Notes: a model not told the origin generated them from the letters alone. A stretch of 64,000 nt of DNA from Leptolyngbyaceae cyanobacterium JSC-12 (GCA_000309945.1 CM001633.1:133264-197263), one strand, 5' to 3'; counted from the stretch's first letter, positions 1-9,270 are shown. A program made the numbers and translations.

Positions 1-136
1 AGCCAAACTCATCTGCCGACTTATACCCCCTCCCCAGAATCGAAACCTGATTCATCGGCAAACCTTCCTTCTCAAGTTCAGAGTAAGCGGCTTCTGCCTG
101 GATGCGATCACTCAAAACAGCAATAACATAACTCAT
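1..136 (-). CDS. N-terminal part of a small stress-type protein (cut by window edge)
   Basis: The minus strand reads 45 codons from an ATG at 136 and runs off the left edge. The peptide begins MSYVIAVLSDRIQAEAAY and goes on through a GLPMNQVSILGRGY stretch, a beta-alpha-beta pattern. It resembles the small cyanobacterial proteins whose N-terminus looks like the YflT/GSP17M general-stress fold (family recalled, not searched). No catalytic motif is visible in the part present. It lies downstream of, and on the same strand as, the caspase gene that starts at 1632, with 60 bp between the caspase stop and this ATG, so co-transcription is possible. Function unknown. Confidence 0.6.
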   Translation of the reverse strand, partial: MSYVIAVLSDRIQAEAAYSELEKEGLPMNQVSILGRGYKSADEFG

Positions 137-195
137 AGGGTTAAAGGCTCTCATGAAAACAAAGAGCTTAGTATCATCATTTACATATTATGGTT

Positions 196-1632
196 CTATT
201 TTGCTTTTGGTTGCTGCACAAAAGTAGAACGAGCAGCAAGGCAGTCTCCCATTAAACCAGTTTCATCCACCTCGCGTTCCAGGCGTTGCCAGATGCTCTT
301 GCGATCGCCAAATTCAGTATAAACGTCATTCATACGCAGCTTTTCGCGAGTCGCGTCAATGTAAAACCCATCCTGGCGGGGTGAAATGCTGCTAACGATC
401 ACTTGTGGTCGCGCCGATGGGCTACTTGCCCCATTAACTAACTTGATACATAAACGACTCCCCCGCTTGCCAATTTCACGCCGAGAGGCACTAAACTGCG
501 GGTCTTCCGTGTAATACACACCTGGTTTCGGCACTCGCAAAATTGGGTCATTAGTGAAATTCAGGTCATTGGATTCAGGCGAGTTAGGCAGATTTGCCGC
601 ACCGGCATCGCGGATTCTCTGAGGGTTAGATTTCACTGCTTTTTTCGCTGTTGATCGTTGGGTGGGTGTTGCAGCGTTGGGTAGATTGAGGGGAGTTAAA
701 CGTTGGGTTTCCTGAAATGCTCCATAGCCCATCACTCCCAACAAAATACTTGCCACGCCTGCTCCCACTGCGACTTTCCAAAAAGGGGAATGGGCAGTTT
801 CCGGCGATAAGATAACGGAACCCATGTTCGCTGCACTCATGCGTTGCCGCGAGATCAGTTGTTCAAAAATGTTGCCCTGCTTAACTGCAACTCGTGGAAT
901 AGCAATCAATTCTGGAGTCAAAGCTGGGTTAATCCGTAGACGCGGCATTTGAATAGGTTGCCCGTGCTGCAAATTGAGCTTAGGCAAGCGATCGCGCACA
1001 TACAGAAACCAATGTTCCAGATTAGCATTCTTGTAACGGCTCAGTGCTTGCAACCCTTCCAACAAGGCACTTGTAAAGGAACCCTGCTGTAGGACTGGAA
1101 TAGCCTGAGACAGTTGATTGTAATCAGAAGCAAATAGAGTAGTGACTCCTTCTGGATCGGTACCAAAGCCTTGCCCGAATTTTTGAGTATCGGTGCGACA
1201 TGCATCAATCAGTAAAATAATCTTGCTTGTACCACAGCGCTGCAGGCATTCTACTAAATCATCAAGTGCGATCGCACTGTGTTCAGGATTCTCTGGATCC
1301 GCATCACTGGGCATTAAATAATCACGATTAGCATAGTGCAAGCCATGCCCACTAAAAAAGAACCAGAGTGTATCCTCCGGGGTAAGGAATGGACTGGCAA
1401 ACCGGACTTGCAAAAACTGCTTCAAATTCGAAAAGGTTGGTTGAGTGAGAATTGTAATGCCCTCGCTCAACGTCAGATTTGGAGCATCATCCGAAAAGTA
1501 ATAAACTTGCTTGACAGTTAATGCTTCTGAAAGAGCGTCACGCACCACTGCGGCATCTTGTTTTGCATACGGCAATGACTTCATCTGAAGATATTGATTA
1601 ATCCCAACTGCGATCGCCCAATGGTTTGCCAT
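196..1632 (-). CDS. Orthocaspase (caspase-family peptidase C14) with C-terminal membrane segment
   Basis: Clan CD cysteine peptidase of the bacterial orthocaspase type. From the chosen start (MANHWAIAVGINQY) the catalytic histidine is in FFFSGHG at about residue 96 and the catalytic cysteine in LIDACRTD at about residue 145. The p20-like domain fills roughly residues 1-240. A single hydrophobic stretch (VAVGAGVASILLGVMGYGAF, about residues 285-305) could anchor the protein, leaving a roughly 170-residue C-terminal part with no recognised domain. The reading frame is open 54 bp further upstream, but the family-typical start is the ATG at 1632, because the upstream 18 residues are basic/Cys-rich and unlike the family. 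Caspase-type specificity for Arg/Lys is family knowledge. The substrate is unknown. Confidence 0.85.
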   Translation of the reverse strand: MANHWAIAVGINQYLQMKSLPYAKQDAAVVRDALSEALTVKQVYYFSDDAPNLTLSEGITILTQPTFSNLKQFLQVRFASPFLTPEDTLWFFFSGHGLHYANRDYLMPSDADPENPEHSAIALDDLVECLQRCGTSKIILLIDACRTDTQKFGQGFGTDPEGVTTLFASDYNQLSQAIPVLQQGSFTSALLEGLQALSRYKNANLEHWFLYVRDRLPKLNLQHGQPIQMPRLRINPALTPELIAIPRVAVKQGNIFEQLISRQRMSAANMGSVILSPETAHSPFWKVAVGAGVASILLGVMGYGAFQETQRLTPLNLPNAATPTQRSTAKKAVKSNPQRIRDAGAANLPNSPESNDLNFTNDPILRVPKPGVYYTEDPQFSASRREIGKRGSRLCIKLVNGASSPSARPQVIVSSISPRQDGFYIDATREKLRMNDVYTEFGDRKSIWQRLEREVDETGLMGDCLAARSTFVQQPKAK

Positions 1633-1780
1633 TATCATTAACCTAACGTCTACTGAACATCGACAAGTCGAATATTTCTTGAACACAGATTAACTAACCT
1701 ATCTCAATAATCCAGCTCGCGGTGTATTATCCGGACGGTACTCTGCAATTTGAAGCAGGCTTAAAGAATCAATTAAATAC

Positions 1781-1805
1781 AAAAAAAGCTCTCAAGAATG
1801 AGAGC
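1781..1805 (-). terminator. Rho-independent terminator, minus strand
   Basis: Read on the minus strand, GCTCTC and GAGAGC form a 6-bp stem around a 6-nt loop, followed directly by seven T residues. This is placed to end transcription coming from the DUF3352 gene (1949-3562, minus) before the caspase gene. The stem is short but the U-tract is perfect. Confidence 0.7.
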
Positions 1806-1839
1806 AATGAATTTACACTGTTGTTCGGGAGGAATTTCA

Positions 1840-2004
1840 ATGGCAAGACGCTACACTCGACGCGAATTTATCACAGACGCCTCGTTTGCGCTGGGTAGCA
1901 GCCTATTGTTAAAGCTACTGGCACCTGGCGATCGCGCAATCGTCCCCATTACTTTGTCTTCTTCAATGCCAGTAACACATCTACTTCGCCCGTCGAAGCA
2001 TTAA
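1840..2004 (+). pseudogene. Tat-signal leader remnant of a lost exported protein
   Basis: A good ribosome site (GGGAGGA, 7 bp before ATG) starts a peptide MARRYTRREFITDASFALGS, which has a classic twin-arginine motif (TRREFI) followed by a hydrophobic h-region (ALGSSLLLKLL). After about 30 residues the frame crosses a HIP1 octamer at 1928-1935 and runs antisense into the last codons of the DUF3352 gene, ending at 2004. The leader resembles those of Tat-exported solute-binding proteins, but nothing of the mature domain remains. It is best read as the stump of a deleted gene. A functional 54-residue peptide is possible but less likely. Confidence 0.6.
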
Positions 2005-3562
2005 CCTGGGTGGAGGTCATGCCGATGCCCTTGATGGAATTAAGCACGGCTGCTGAGTCGGGCGGAATAGGAGATTGGGTAAGGGCAGCAAAGCGATTGA
2101 CCAATGTCATGGTTTTGTCCATGTCTACATACAAGTAGCCGAGGTTTTGCTTGGGCAGTGAGCCAGTTGCCGCTTTGAAATTGGTACTGCTATCTAATGC
2201 TTGGCTAGGCTTTGCCGTTGCAACTTCAACCATCGGACCACCCAACGCCACGAAGAGAGAGTCATCATCAAGCCAGCCATGCCCCAGAATTGAACCTGGC
2301 ATCATGGGACTGCTCCATTCCGTCACCTTTTTACCTTGCACATCGCGCTGTTGCACCAACATGGCGTTTGATCTCGCAAATTCGTCTAGCTTGGCAAAGG
2401 TGGCTTCCGCCGTTTTGCGATCGCTGGTGTCAAACACCATCACACCACCAAACCCGACTTGGGACAGAATGCCGCGATCAGAGGGAATCAGAGCAATCCC
2501 AAACTCCCCATCCATCCATCCAAAAATGTCTTTATCTAAATCAAAATTGGCAGCTTTTGCCGACTCGCGGGCAGTATTGAGGGTTTGCTCAGCCATTGGG
2601 TCAGATTTAACTTGTTGAGTTGCCTGAGTCCAGATGCGGCTGATGTTGCCGCCACTGACCATTGCCAGTGTTTCGGCTGGAAATTGCGCTACTACTTTGC
2701 CAGGAACGGGCTGGTAATCAAACTTAGGTGCATCAGGACTCATAGTAATGGAGGCTTTCATCCGCAGCCCTTCGTCGTCTACTCCTACTCCGGCAACTAT
2801 TGACTGAACTTTTTGCATCTCTTGCAGGTTGATGGACGATGCAGAGTCTTCCTTGGAAAGGTTCATCAACTTTTGGGTTGCGTCAGAATAATCCAGCAAA
2901 TAGACTTGGGCGATCGCATTTGGTACATCCACCCCTTTATTTAGAATATTCTCTGCACCAGGTTTAGAAGCAAGAGACGGTGCTCCTTGGGCGGTGTCAA
3001 CGGCTGCTTCAATCGTCTTCTGGTCTTGGGCAACCATCAGGAAATCCTTTACTACGGTGGCGTAGGTAGAGTTGGCTTCGTTAAATAGAATTTTATTGCC
3101 CTTGTATTCGGCTTCCTTACTCTTACTGCCCTGATTTGCCAACTTACCAGCAAACTGCATAGCAGCGATCTTGTCGCGGATATTTACAACAACTAACGTG
3201 CTGGGTGCATCAGGCTTGCTCTCATTAGGCAAAAGCGCAATCATGCCATTTCCCACCCAGGGTTTAATATCTTTGTCAAAATCAATGTTATTTTTCGCTA
3301 ACAGATCTTGCTTAATCGTCTGCAATCCTTTGCTTACAACCTGCTTGGCTTCGGGAGTGCCAAATTGCTGTAGTTTTGTCCAGTTTTGCGGGTCACTGGA
3401 GACAAATGCGACTAAATAAGCTTCATCGGGCACTGTTTTCGCGATCGCCAGCGGACTTGTTCCATCTTTTGCAGGTCCTTTGAGATACATGTAGGCAGCG
3501 GCACCGCCTGCCAATACTACCGCAGCACCAACAGTAGGAAGAAGTAGTTTCTTTCCAGACAT
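1949..3562 (-). CDS. DUF3352 domain-containing protein
   Basis: A 537-residue protein beginning with a short basic segment and one hydrophobic helix (LLLPTVGAAVVLAGGAAAYMYL, about residues 6-27), so it is probably anchored with the bulk on the far side of the cytoplasmic membrane. The remainder matches the cyanobacterial DUF3352 family by its repeated pattern of two similar halves (for example VPDEAYLVAFVSSDP near the start and FPAETLAMVSGGN in the middle), and its length is normal for that family. No catalytic motif is evident and the function is unknown. It is followed by the terminator at 1781-1805 and preceded by 446 bp of non-coding DNA shared with the divergent symporter. Confidence 0.8.
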   Translation of the reverse strand: MSGKKLLLPTVGAAVVLAGGAAAYMYLKGPAKDGTSPLAIAKTVPDEAYLVAFVSSDPQNWTKLQQFGTPEAKQVVSKGLQTIKQDLLAKNNIDFDKDIKPWVGNGMIALLPNESKPDAPSTLVVVNIRDKIAAMQFAGKLANQGSKSKEAEYKGNKILFNEANSTYATVVKDFLMVAQDQKTIEAAVDTAQGAPSLASKPGAENILNKGVDVPNAIAQVYLLDYSDATQKLMNLSKEDSASSINLQEMQKVQSIVAGVGVDDEGLRMKASITMSPDAPKFDYQPVPGKVVAQFPAETLAMVSGGNISRIWTQATQQVKSDPMAEQTLNTARESAKAANFDLDKDIFGWMDGEFGIALIPSDRGILSQVGFGGVMVFDTSDRKTAEATFAKLDEFARSNAMLVQQRDVQGKKVTEWSSPMMPGSILGHGWLDDDSLFVALGGPMVEVATAKPSQALDSSTNFKAATGSLPKQNLGYLYVDMDKTMTLVNRFAALTQSPIPPDSAAVLNSIKGIGMTSTQVNASTGEVDVLLALKKTK

Positions 3563-4008
3563 TCTTAATTTCCTCAGAATTAGATTGAATGAAATGGGGT
3601 TTAGGAGGGGAATGACTCGGCACCTGATGGATTAACTCTGTAAGCGCTTAAGTTTAGAATTCCCTAAGTTTGGCGATTTCACACGATTGAGGTTCCAGAT
3701 AAGGTGAGAAGTTCACAAGTTTATTGGGGGCGAATGCTTGAGGAATTACAGAGTAATCTGTGCACTCCGCAATTTCTTGATTATCAACAACTAACAGTCA
3801 CAACATCGGGTACAAGGTCTGTTCCGGAGAAAAGCGATTTTTAGTTAGCTTTAGCGAAGCACTCTTCTAACTTTTACAGAGCCATGGAGTACTTTTATGC
3901 AGTCCATTGGACGGATTACCTCTTTATCCACTCTGTTTATAGGGGACTCCTGCCTGTCCTCAATCATCGGTAGAATAGTCGCGCAAACCTCTTCACTCTG
4001 TCACTTGC
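3563..4008. other. Non-coding region between divergent genes
   Basis: This 446-bp gap lies between the starts of the DUF3352 gene (minus) and the symporter gene (plus), so it must hold both promoters. I see no gene, tRNA or clear operator in it. A small CAGA/TCTG inverted pair near 3750 is too short to interpret. Confidence 0.5.
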
Positions 4009-5280
4009 ATGGACGTAGCCAATAAACCGCGATCGCTCAATCTTTCTAACCTGATTCTGATTTTTCTCGCCGTTGGCATTTTATTTGGAGTTGGGTTGAA
4101 CCTATATTTTCCTGATACTGTTCAGCCCCTGGATCACTATTTTCTTGCACCCGTTGGCAAAGCCTTTTTGCGCTTGATTCAATTTGTTGTTGTGCCAATT
4201 GTGTTTTCTTCCTTGATTTTGGGACTAACGCGAATTCGGGATGCTAGCCAAGTGCGGCGATTTATCGTGAAATTATTGATTTGCTACGTACTTACCAGTG
4301 CAGTTGGAGTAGCACTGGGAATGATAACAGCCTTATTGCTCAAACCTGGCAGTGGCTTTAGCGTGCCATTACCAGCGTCTACCCAGATCCATCAGGGGCA
4401 GTCCATTTTAGACTGGTTAATTAGCCTGATTCCAATCAATCCGCTAGAAGCGTTGAGCACTGGAAACTTGCTGCAAATCATTTTTTCAGCCGCGCTGATT
4501 GTAATTGGCATTCAAATGGCGGGTGAGAAGGCGAATCCGTTCGTTGAGTTGATTGAAAGCATCTATGTCATCAGTGAAAAGACTCTATCAGTAATCTTAT
4601 ACACAGCCCCTCTGGGTGTATTTGCATTAATTAGTTCAGTCATTGCTACACAGGGATTCAGACTGGTTTCTAACTTGTTTTTTTATGTGGTGGGTTTGTG
4701 GTTGGCAACGATTGTGATGCTTGGTTTCTATATTGTGATTTTGACTGTGCTGGAAAAGAACCCCCTCCGCTTTTTTCAATGCTTTTCTCCATCTCTTTCA
4801 TTAGGATTTGGTACAGCCAGTTCAACAGCTACGTTACCTGTTGTGTTGCAAAATGCTGAAGACTATGGGTTGCGGGAAGAGATCGCAGGGTTTGCAGTCC
4901 CGATTGGGACTGCCATCAAGCGAGACGGCTCGGCAATTCTACAGGGATTTAATGCGTTGTTCGTGGCGCAAATTTATCATGTTCCTATTACGCCAGAATT
5001 GTTAACGGCGATCGCACTCAGTGCATTGCTGGTTTCCTTTAGTACACCTGGTGTTCCAGGCTCTGCCTTAATCACGATGGCAACAGTGCTTTCAGCCGCC
5101 GGATTACCGCTCGAAGGCATCGCGATTGTGGCAGGGGTTGATCGTTTAACTGACGGGATTAAAACCGTACTGAATATCATTGGCAACCTCTGTAATGCGC
5201 TCCTGCTAAGTAAATGGGAGCAGCTGTCAGCGACTGACTCTTCGCTGGTGCAGCCTCGCCTGTCTGAACAAACTGATTAA
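4009..5280 (+). CDS. Dicarboxylate/amino acid:cation symporter (SDF/DAACS family) with altered ion-site residues
   Basis: Secondary transporter of the glutamate/dicarboxylate family, 423 residues, with the expected eight helices and two re-entrant hairpins. HP1 is seen as GTASSTATLP (residues 269-278), HP2 as STPGVPGS (345-352), and the last helix as VDRLTDGIKTVLNIIGN (377-393). In helix 7 the usual NMDGT is KRDGS (304-308). In helix 8 the family Asp-x-x-Arg...Asn-x-x-x-Asp pattern is D382, K385, N389, N393, so the substrate Arg is Lys and the last cation-binding Asp is Asn. These positions bind Na+ and substrate in archaeal GltPh and animal EAATs, so substrate and coupling ion may differ from glutamate/Na+. 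It starts at ATG 4009 and stands alone. Confidence 0.85.
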   Translation: MDVANKPRSLNLSNLILIFLAVGILFGVGLNLYFPDTVQPLDHYFLAPVGKAFLRLIQFVVVPIVFSSLILGLTRIRDASQVRRFIVKLLICYVLTSAVGVALGMITALLLKPGSGFSVPLPASTQIHQGQSILDWLISLIPINPLEALSTGNLLQIIFSAALIVIGIQMAGEKANPFVELIESIYVISEKTLSVILYTAPLGVFALISSVIATQGFRLVSNLFFYVVGLWLATIVMLGFYIVILTVLEKNPLRFFQCFSPSLSLGFGTASSTATLPVVLQNAEDYGLREEIAGFAVPIGTAIKRDGSAILQGFNALFVAQIYHVPITPELLTAIALSALLVSFSTPGVPGSALITMATVLSAAGLPLEGIAIVAGVDRLTDGIKTVLNIIGNLCNALLLSKWEQLSATDSSLVQPRLSEQTD

Positions 5281-5462
5281 CTACAGTCGTCAACTCACCA
5301 TAATCAGGACAGTTCTGTCTAGGCAACCATCAAGCTAGCACTATTGCATCTTCGCTAAAATGGTGGTAGCAGACAGCTTGTTTCAACGTCCTCTCCATAT
5401 CGGAGTTGGCAGATTGCAGCAGCGTTTGTCACCAGTTCCCTGCCCTTGTATCGATACCGACC

Positions 5463-5819
5463 ATGATGAAACTGATGGATTATCCAGCCGCGATCGCAGA
5501 AAGAGAGCGGCTTTTGCTCCGCACAGATCAACACATTCGTCGTTTGCAGGATATTGTTAACCGACTTGCCGCCGAAATTGATACTGAGATTGCCTTCGAT
5601 AGTGAACTCAAAAACGATGCGCAGCGCAAAGCCAAGCGATTAGAGCTAATGAGTTCTGCCGAATACCGTAAAGCCGTCACAAATTTGCAAATTGCCCAGG
5701 ACGAACGTGCCGAAATTGAAATTGATCTAAACCTGCTGCGCAATCAATTCTCGGTGATTAAACTGCAACTACGGGAAGCGATCGCCACTCGTGAGCTACA
5801 AGTAATCGACGCAGCCTGA
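5463..5819 (+). CDS. Small coiled-coil protein of unknown function
   Basis: About 118 residues from the ATG at 5463 (MMKLMDYPAAIAERERLL). The frame is open further upstream to 5406, but that part looks non-coding. The body is almost wholly charged helix with heptad-like spacing (RTDQHIRRLQDIVNRLAAEI, then AQDERAEIEIDLNLLRNQF), so a coiled coil of two long helices is predicted. It has no membrane segment and no cysteine in this version. I do not recognise a named family. It lies between the symporter and bciB on the same strand, with gaps of more than 100 bp on both sides. Confidence 0.65.
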   Translation: MMKLMDYPAAIAERERLLLRTDQHIRRLQDIVNRLAAEIDTEIAFDSELKNDAQRKAKRLELMSSAEYRKAVTNLQIAQDERAEIEIDLNLLRNQFSVIKLQLREAIATRELQVIDAA

Positions 5820-5932
5820 TAACCATCCGATTGCTGAAGACAGGATGTTTAGCCTGGAATCACCAATCTGCCCCCGCTCTACGGTAGGATTGTTGGAAAC
5901 GACAGTCTTGGATAAGAAAACTCATTTCCCGC

Positions 5933-7144
5933 ATGACTTCTGTAGCTGCCAACAATACTGCCCACAAAAAAGCCAGAGCACTTAAGCCCTCCAGCCGCCG
6001 TCCTGCCAAGGAACTCTGTAGTGAGTGTGGACTCTGCGACACTTACTACATTCACTACGTCAAAGAAGCCTGCGCATTTTTAACTCAGCACATTGCGGAG
6101 TTGGAAATTGAAGCACATGGACGCAGCCGCGATCTAGAAAGCCAGGACGACTGGTACTTTGGCGTGCATCAAGACATGATGGCAGCCCGTAAGAAAGATC
6201 CCATTCCTGGAGCACAATGGACAGGAATTGTCAGCAGTATTGCAATTCAAATGCTGACACGGGGCATGGTGGAAGGCGTGGTATGTGTACAAAATACCGA
6301 GGAAGACCGCTTCCAGCCCAAGCCTGTGATTGCCCGCACAACGGACGAAATTTTGGCAGCACGGGTCAACAAACCCACCCTTTCACCGAATCTGTCTGTG
6401 CTGGAGCAGATTGAACAATCTAATATGAAGCGCTTACTAGTGATTGGGGTAGGATGTCAGATCCAAGCTCTCCGCACAGTGGAGAAACAACTGGGATTAG
6501 AAAAGTTGTACGTGCTGGGAACGCCTTGTGTGGATAATGTTACTCGCGCTGGATTGCAAAAATTTCTCGATACCACCAGCCGATCGCCTTCAACGGTCAT
6601 TCACTACGAATTCATGCAAGACTTTCGGGTTCACTTTAAGCATGAAGATGGCTCAACTGAAATGGTGCCCTTCTTTGGCTTAAAAACCAATCAATTAAAA
6701 GATGTGTTTGCTCCTTCTTGCATGAGCTGTTTTGATTACGTCAATTCGCTAGCAGATCTGGTGGTGGGTTATATGGGTGCGCCGTTTGGTTGGCAGTGGA
6801 TTGTGGTGCGAAATGATCGTGGTCAGGAAATGCTGGATTTGGTGCGAGACCAGATTGCAACACAGCCTGTAATGTCGCAGGGCGATCGCAAACAAGCAGT
6901 ACAAAACAGTATTCCTGCCTACGATAAAGGGGTAACCCTTCCTATGTGGGCAGCCAAACTGATGGGCGTCGTGATTGAACGAGTAGGACCGAAAGGCTTG
7001 GAATATGCCCGTTTCTCAATTGATTCCCACTTTACTCGCAATTACCTTTACGTTAAGCGTCATCATCCCGAAAAGCTAGAATCCCACGTACCTGAGTACG
7101 CTAAACGTATCGTCAGCCAGTATAAATTACCGGGACGTTTCTGA
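5933..7144 (+). CDS. bciB: Ferredoxin-dependent 3,8-divinyl (proto)chlorophyllide 8-vinyl reductase
   Basis: FrhB/HCAR-family iron-sulfur flavoprotein. In most cyanobacteria this enzyme (Synechocystis Slr1923 type) reduces the C8 vinyl group of divinyl chlorophyllide with electrons from ferredoxin. The N-terminal cluster motif CSECGLC gives C29, C32 and C35. Further conserved cysteines occur in GVGCQ, GTPCVDN and APSCMSCFDY, the set used for two [4Fe-4S] clusters. The MGAPFGWQW segment is also typical. The 403-residue length fits the family. The related 7-hydroxymethyl chlorophyll a reductase of plants is the main alternative name, but the cyanobacterial members are assigned to vinyl reduction. 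It appears to be a single-gene unit. Confidence 0.88.
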   Translation: MTSVAANNTAHKKARALKPSSRRPAKELCSECGLCDTYYIHYVKEACAFLTQHIAELEIEAHGRSRDLESQDDWYFGVHQDMMAARKKDPIPGAQWTGIVSSIAIQMLTRGMVEGVVCVQNTEEDRFQPKPVIARTTDEILAARVNKPTLSPNLSVLEQIEQSNMKRLLVIGVGCQIQALRTVEKQLGLEKLYVLGTPCVDNVTRAGLQKFLDTTSRSPSTVIHYEFMQDFRVHFKHEDGSTEMVPFFGLKTNQLKDVFAPSCMSCFDYVNSLADLVVGYMGAPFGWQWIVVRNDRGQEMLDLVRDQIATQPVMSQGDRKQAVQNSIPAYDKGVTLPMWAAKLMGVVIERVGPKGLEYARFSIDSHFTRNYLYVKRHHPEKLESHVPEYAKRIVSQYKLPGRF

Positions 7145-7247
7145 AAACCTGTATAAAAACCCGTATGAATGGAAACGAAGTTTTGACCATACTGTACCTC
7201 TTTTATACCTGGAATCAGTATCGCCAACTACCAGCGTTATGAAAGGA

Positions 7248-8063
7248 TTAGAGGATTTGAGACAGAAATTTTTGGGTACGTTCTTCCCTAGGATGGTTAA
7301 AAAATTCGTCTGGTGTACCCTCTTCAATCAATAGCCCATCTGCCATCAGCACCACCCGATCAGCAACTTCGCGAGCAAAGCCTACTTCATGGGTAACACA
7401 CACCATTGTCATGCCAGACTCCGCTAGCGATCGCATCACATCCAGCACTTCTCGCACCATCTCTGGATCTAAGGCAGACGTGGGTTCATCAAACAGCATA
7501 ATTTTGGGTTGCATTGCCAATGCTCGTGCGATCGCCACCCGTTGTTGTTGCCCGCCTGAAAGTTGCCCTGGATATTTTCTTGCCTGGTCTAAAATTCCCA
7601 CCCGCTCTAGCAATTGCATTGCTACTTCTTCCGCTTGCATCTTTGACCAGCGGCGTACCCAGATTGGTGCAAGAGTCACATTTTGCAAAACCGTCAGGTG
7701 AGGAAACAGGTTGAACTGCTGAAACACCATCCCTACCTCTTGCCGAATCGCTTCGACATTCCGCAAATCTTCCGTTAAGTGAATCCCATCAATGATAATT
7801 TGTCCCCTCTGATAAGATTCCAGTGCATTAAACGTCCGAATAAACGTGGACTTACCTGAACCAGAGGGTCCCATAATCACGACCACTTCCCCCCGATTCA
7901 CAGTCAGATTTACCCCGCGTAACACGTGAAAATCATTGTCGTACCACTTTTCAACTGCCGTCGCCACAATCATGGCATCGGCATCTGGTTTGGCAGCGAT
8001 CATATCAATGGAATGAGCAGACATCTCAGATTCCTTGCTCCCGTCCTGAATTAATGTTGCCAA
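7248..8063 (-). CDS. Polar amino acid ABC transporter ATP-binding protein (orphan ATPase)
   Basis: ABC ATPase of the GlnQ/BztD polar amino acid uptake type, 271 residues. The Walker A motif GPSGSGKST is at residues 65-73, the Q-loop at FQQFNLFPH, the signature LSGGQ at 168-172 and Walker B IMLFDEP at 188-194, followed by the switch histidine in CVTHEVGFA. About 33 residues precede the domain. Its start overlaps the end of maf by 13 bp; an internal ATG (MSAHSIDM) is an alternative start. No permease or binding protein lies nearby, so it must work with subunits encoded elsewhere, as is common for cyanobacterial amino acid transporters. Confidence 0.88.
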   Translation of the reverse strand: MATLIQDGSKESEMSAHSIDMIAAKPDADAMIVATAVEKWYDNDFHVLRGVNLTVNRGEVVVIMGPSGSGKSTFIRTFNALESYQRGQIIIDGIHLTEDLRNVEAIRQEVGMVFQQFNLFPHLTVLQNVTLAPIWVRRWSKMQAEEVAMQLLERVGILDQARKYPGQLSGGQQQRVAIARALAMQPKIMLFDEPTSALDPEMVREVLDVMRSLAESGMTMVCVTHEVGFAREVADRVVLMADGLLIEEGTPDEFFNHPREERTQKFLSQIL

Positions 8064-8710
8064 AAGTCGGCAATATCGTAACCCAACTCAGACAACATTT
8101 GCCGCAACAGAGGCAGGCTCAACCCAATCACATTGCTATGGCAACCCTCCAGCCGTTCTATCAACAGCCCACCTTTTCCTTCCAGTGCAAAACATCCTGC
8201 GCAGTTGAGCGGCTCACCCGTCCCTACATAGGCTGCAATCTGGCGATCGCTGGCGTTGGCAAAATAGACCTGAGTCATTTGGCAACGAATCAGCGTGGTG
8301 GATTGGGAGCTGGGGATCGGCGTGTAAGGGGTTGGGGAAGAGGAATTCTGCGGTAGTAATTCGATCAGGGCGTGCCCAGTATACAGTCCACCGACTTGAC
8401 CGCGCATTTCTTGCCAGCGTGCGATCGCATCCTCAGGACTATCAGGTTTGCCGTAAATCTTGCCATTGATTGCCAGCACAGAATCACAGCCCATTACTAA
8501 CGTAGGAACAGTTACTTTAGGAGCCAGTTGAGTCGCCACTGCATCCGCTTTACGAATGGCTAACGTTTTAACCAACAAAGCTGGATCAGAACTTTGGATT
8601 TGATCTTCGTCAAAATAACTAGGCTGCACAATTGGCTCAATTCCTGCAGTTTGCAGCAATCGCTTACGCGCTGGAGAAGCGGAAGCCAGGACAAAGTGTG
8701 GAGTTGCCAA
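8051..8710 (-). CDS. maf: Maf-family nucleotide pyrophosphatase with an internal insertion
   Basis: Maf/YceF/YhdE-type house-cleaning NTP pyrophosphatase. The N-terminal [12 protein letters not shown] motif (residues 8-19), the GCDSVLA segment with catalytic Asp (74-80) and KPDSPEDA (88-95) are intact, so activity on non-canonical or m5-type pyrimidine nucleotides is expected from the family. Between [10 protein letters not shown] and [13 protein letters not shown] there are about 17 extra residues (about 121-137, Ser/Pro/Thr-rich) that the family normally lacks. Their DNA resembles the G-rich intergenic repeats of this genome. The gene lies 17 bp after cyanoP and overlaps the ABC ATPase, so the three form one operon. 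Confidence 0.88.
   Translation of the reverse strand: MATPHFVLASASPARKRLLQTAGIEPIVQPSYFDEDQIQSSDPALLVKTLAIRKADAVATQLAPKVTVPTLVMGCDSVLAINGKIYGKPDSPEDAIARWQEMRGQVGGLYTGHALIELLPQNSSSPTPYTPIPSSQSTTLIRCQMTQVYFANASDRQIAAYVGTGEPLNCAGCFALEGKGGLLIERLEGCHSNVIGLSLPLLRQMLSELGYDIADFWQH
8299..8350 (-). other. In-frame low-complexity insertion inside maf
   Basis: This stretch encodes the extra Ser/Pro/Thr-rich loop of Maf. On the plus strand it is G-rich with runs such as TTGGGAGCTGGGGATCGG, unlike the flanking coding DNA and like the purine-rich halves of the dispersed repeats at 14431 and 47522. Its length stays in frame. It would fall on a surface loop between two conserved strands. Confidence 0.5.
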
Positions 8711-8727
8711 TTTCCTGTTTCCTATTC

Positions 8728-9270
8728 CTAGTACACAGTAAATGATTTCACAGCTTGTTCCAGCTTGGGTTTCATTTTTTCCCAGCGAGCTTCCGGAGTC
8801 GAAGCATTAAAGGTATAAAGTTTTCCTCGGCTAACTGCAACACTTGCCAGATTGTGGCGTTCCTGATTGTCGCTTAGTTTAACGAAATATTCCAGCAAGT
8901 AATATTGCTTGCCATCCACTTCGCGAGCTTCTGCGCTAACTAATTCAGCTTCACGACCAGAACCCGGAGGCGCGATCGCAGTTTTAGACAATTTATAACC
9001 AACCTGCCCAGGGTCACCTAAATCCTTTAAGCTTTTCTCTCCCGAAACCGGGTTAATTACCACACTGACATTTTCAGTTTGTTCAATGATGTCGTGAAAC
9101 ACCACATCAGGTCCATCAGACACCTTGATTTCAAGCCAACCATTAGGATAGAGGAACTGGTAGCCATCTACTGCGTCTACAAAGCTCTTGAAACCAGCTA
9201 ACCCGCTCACACATCCTTGTAAACTCAAACCGACAACCATTAACAGCACAACTAGCAATCGCTTGAGCAT
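8728..9270 (-). CDS. CyanoP, PsbP-like lipoprotein of photosystem II
   Basis: PsbP-domain lipoprotein. From the ATG at 9270 the signal peptide is [20 protein letters not shown], with the lipidated cysteine at residue 20 (lipobox LQGC). The PsbP fold follows, from [20 protein letters not shown] to the C-terminal [11 protein letters not shown]. In cyanobacteria CyanoP is a lumenal lipoprotein that helps early photosystem II assembly and is less critical for oxygen evolution than plant PsbP (family knowledge). The frame is open seven codons upstream (MARGSRK), but the shorter start gives the better signal peptide. It is the first gene of the cyanoP-maf-ABC ATPase operon. Confidence 0.85.
   Translation of the reverse strand: MLKRLLVVLLMVVGLSLQGCVSGLAGFKSFVDAVDGYQFLYPNGWLEIKVSDGPDVVFHDIIEQTENVSVVINPVSGEKSLKDLGDPGQVGYKLSKTAIAPPGSGREAELVSAEAREVDGKQYYLLEYFVKLSDNQERHNLASVAVSRGKLYTFNASTPEARWEKMKPKLEQAVKSFTVY

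Noticed and set aside
7248-9270. Complete amino acid ABC transporter operon
   Set aside because: Only the ATPase is present; its neighbours are maf and cyanoP, with no permease or binding protein.
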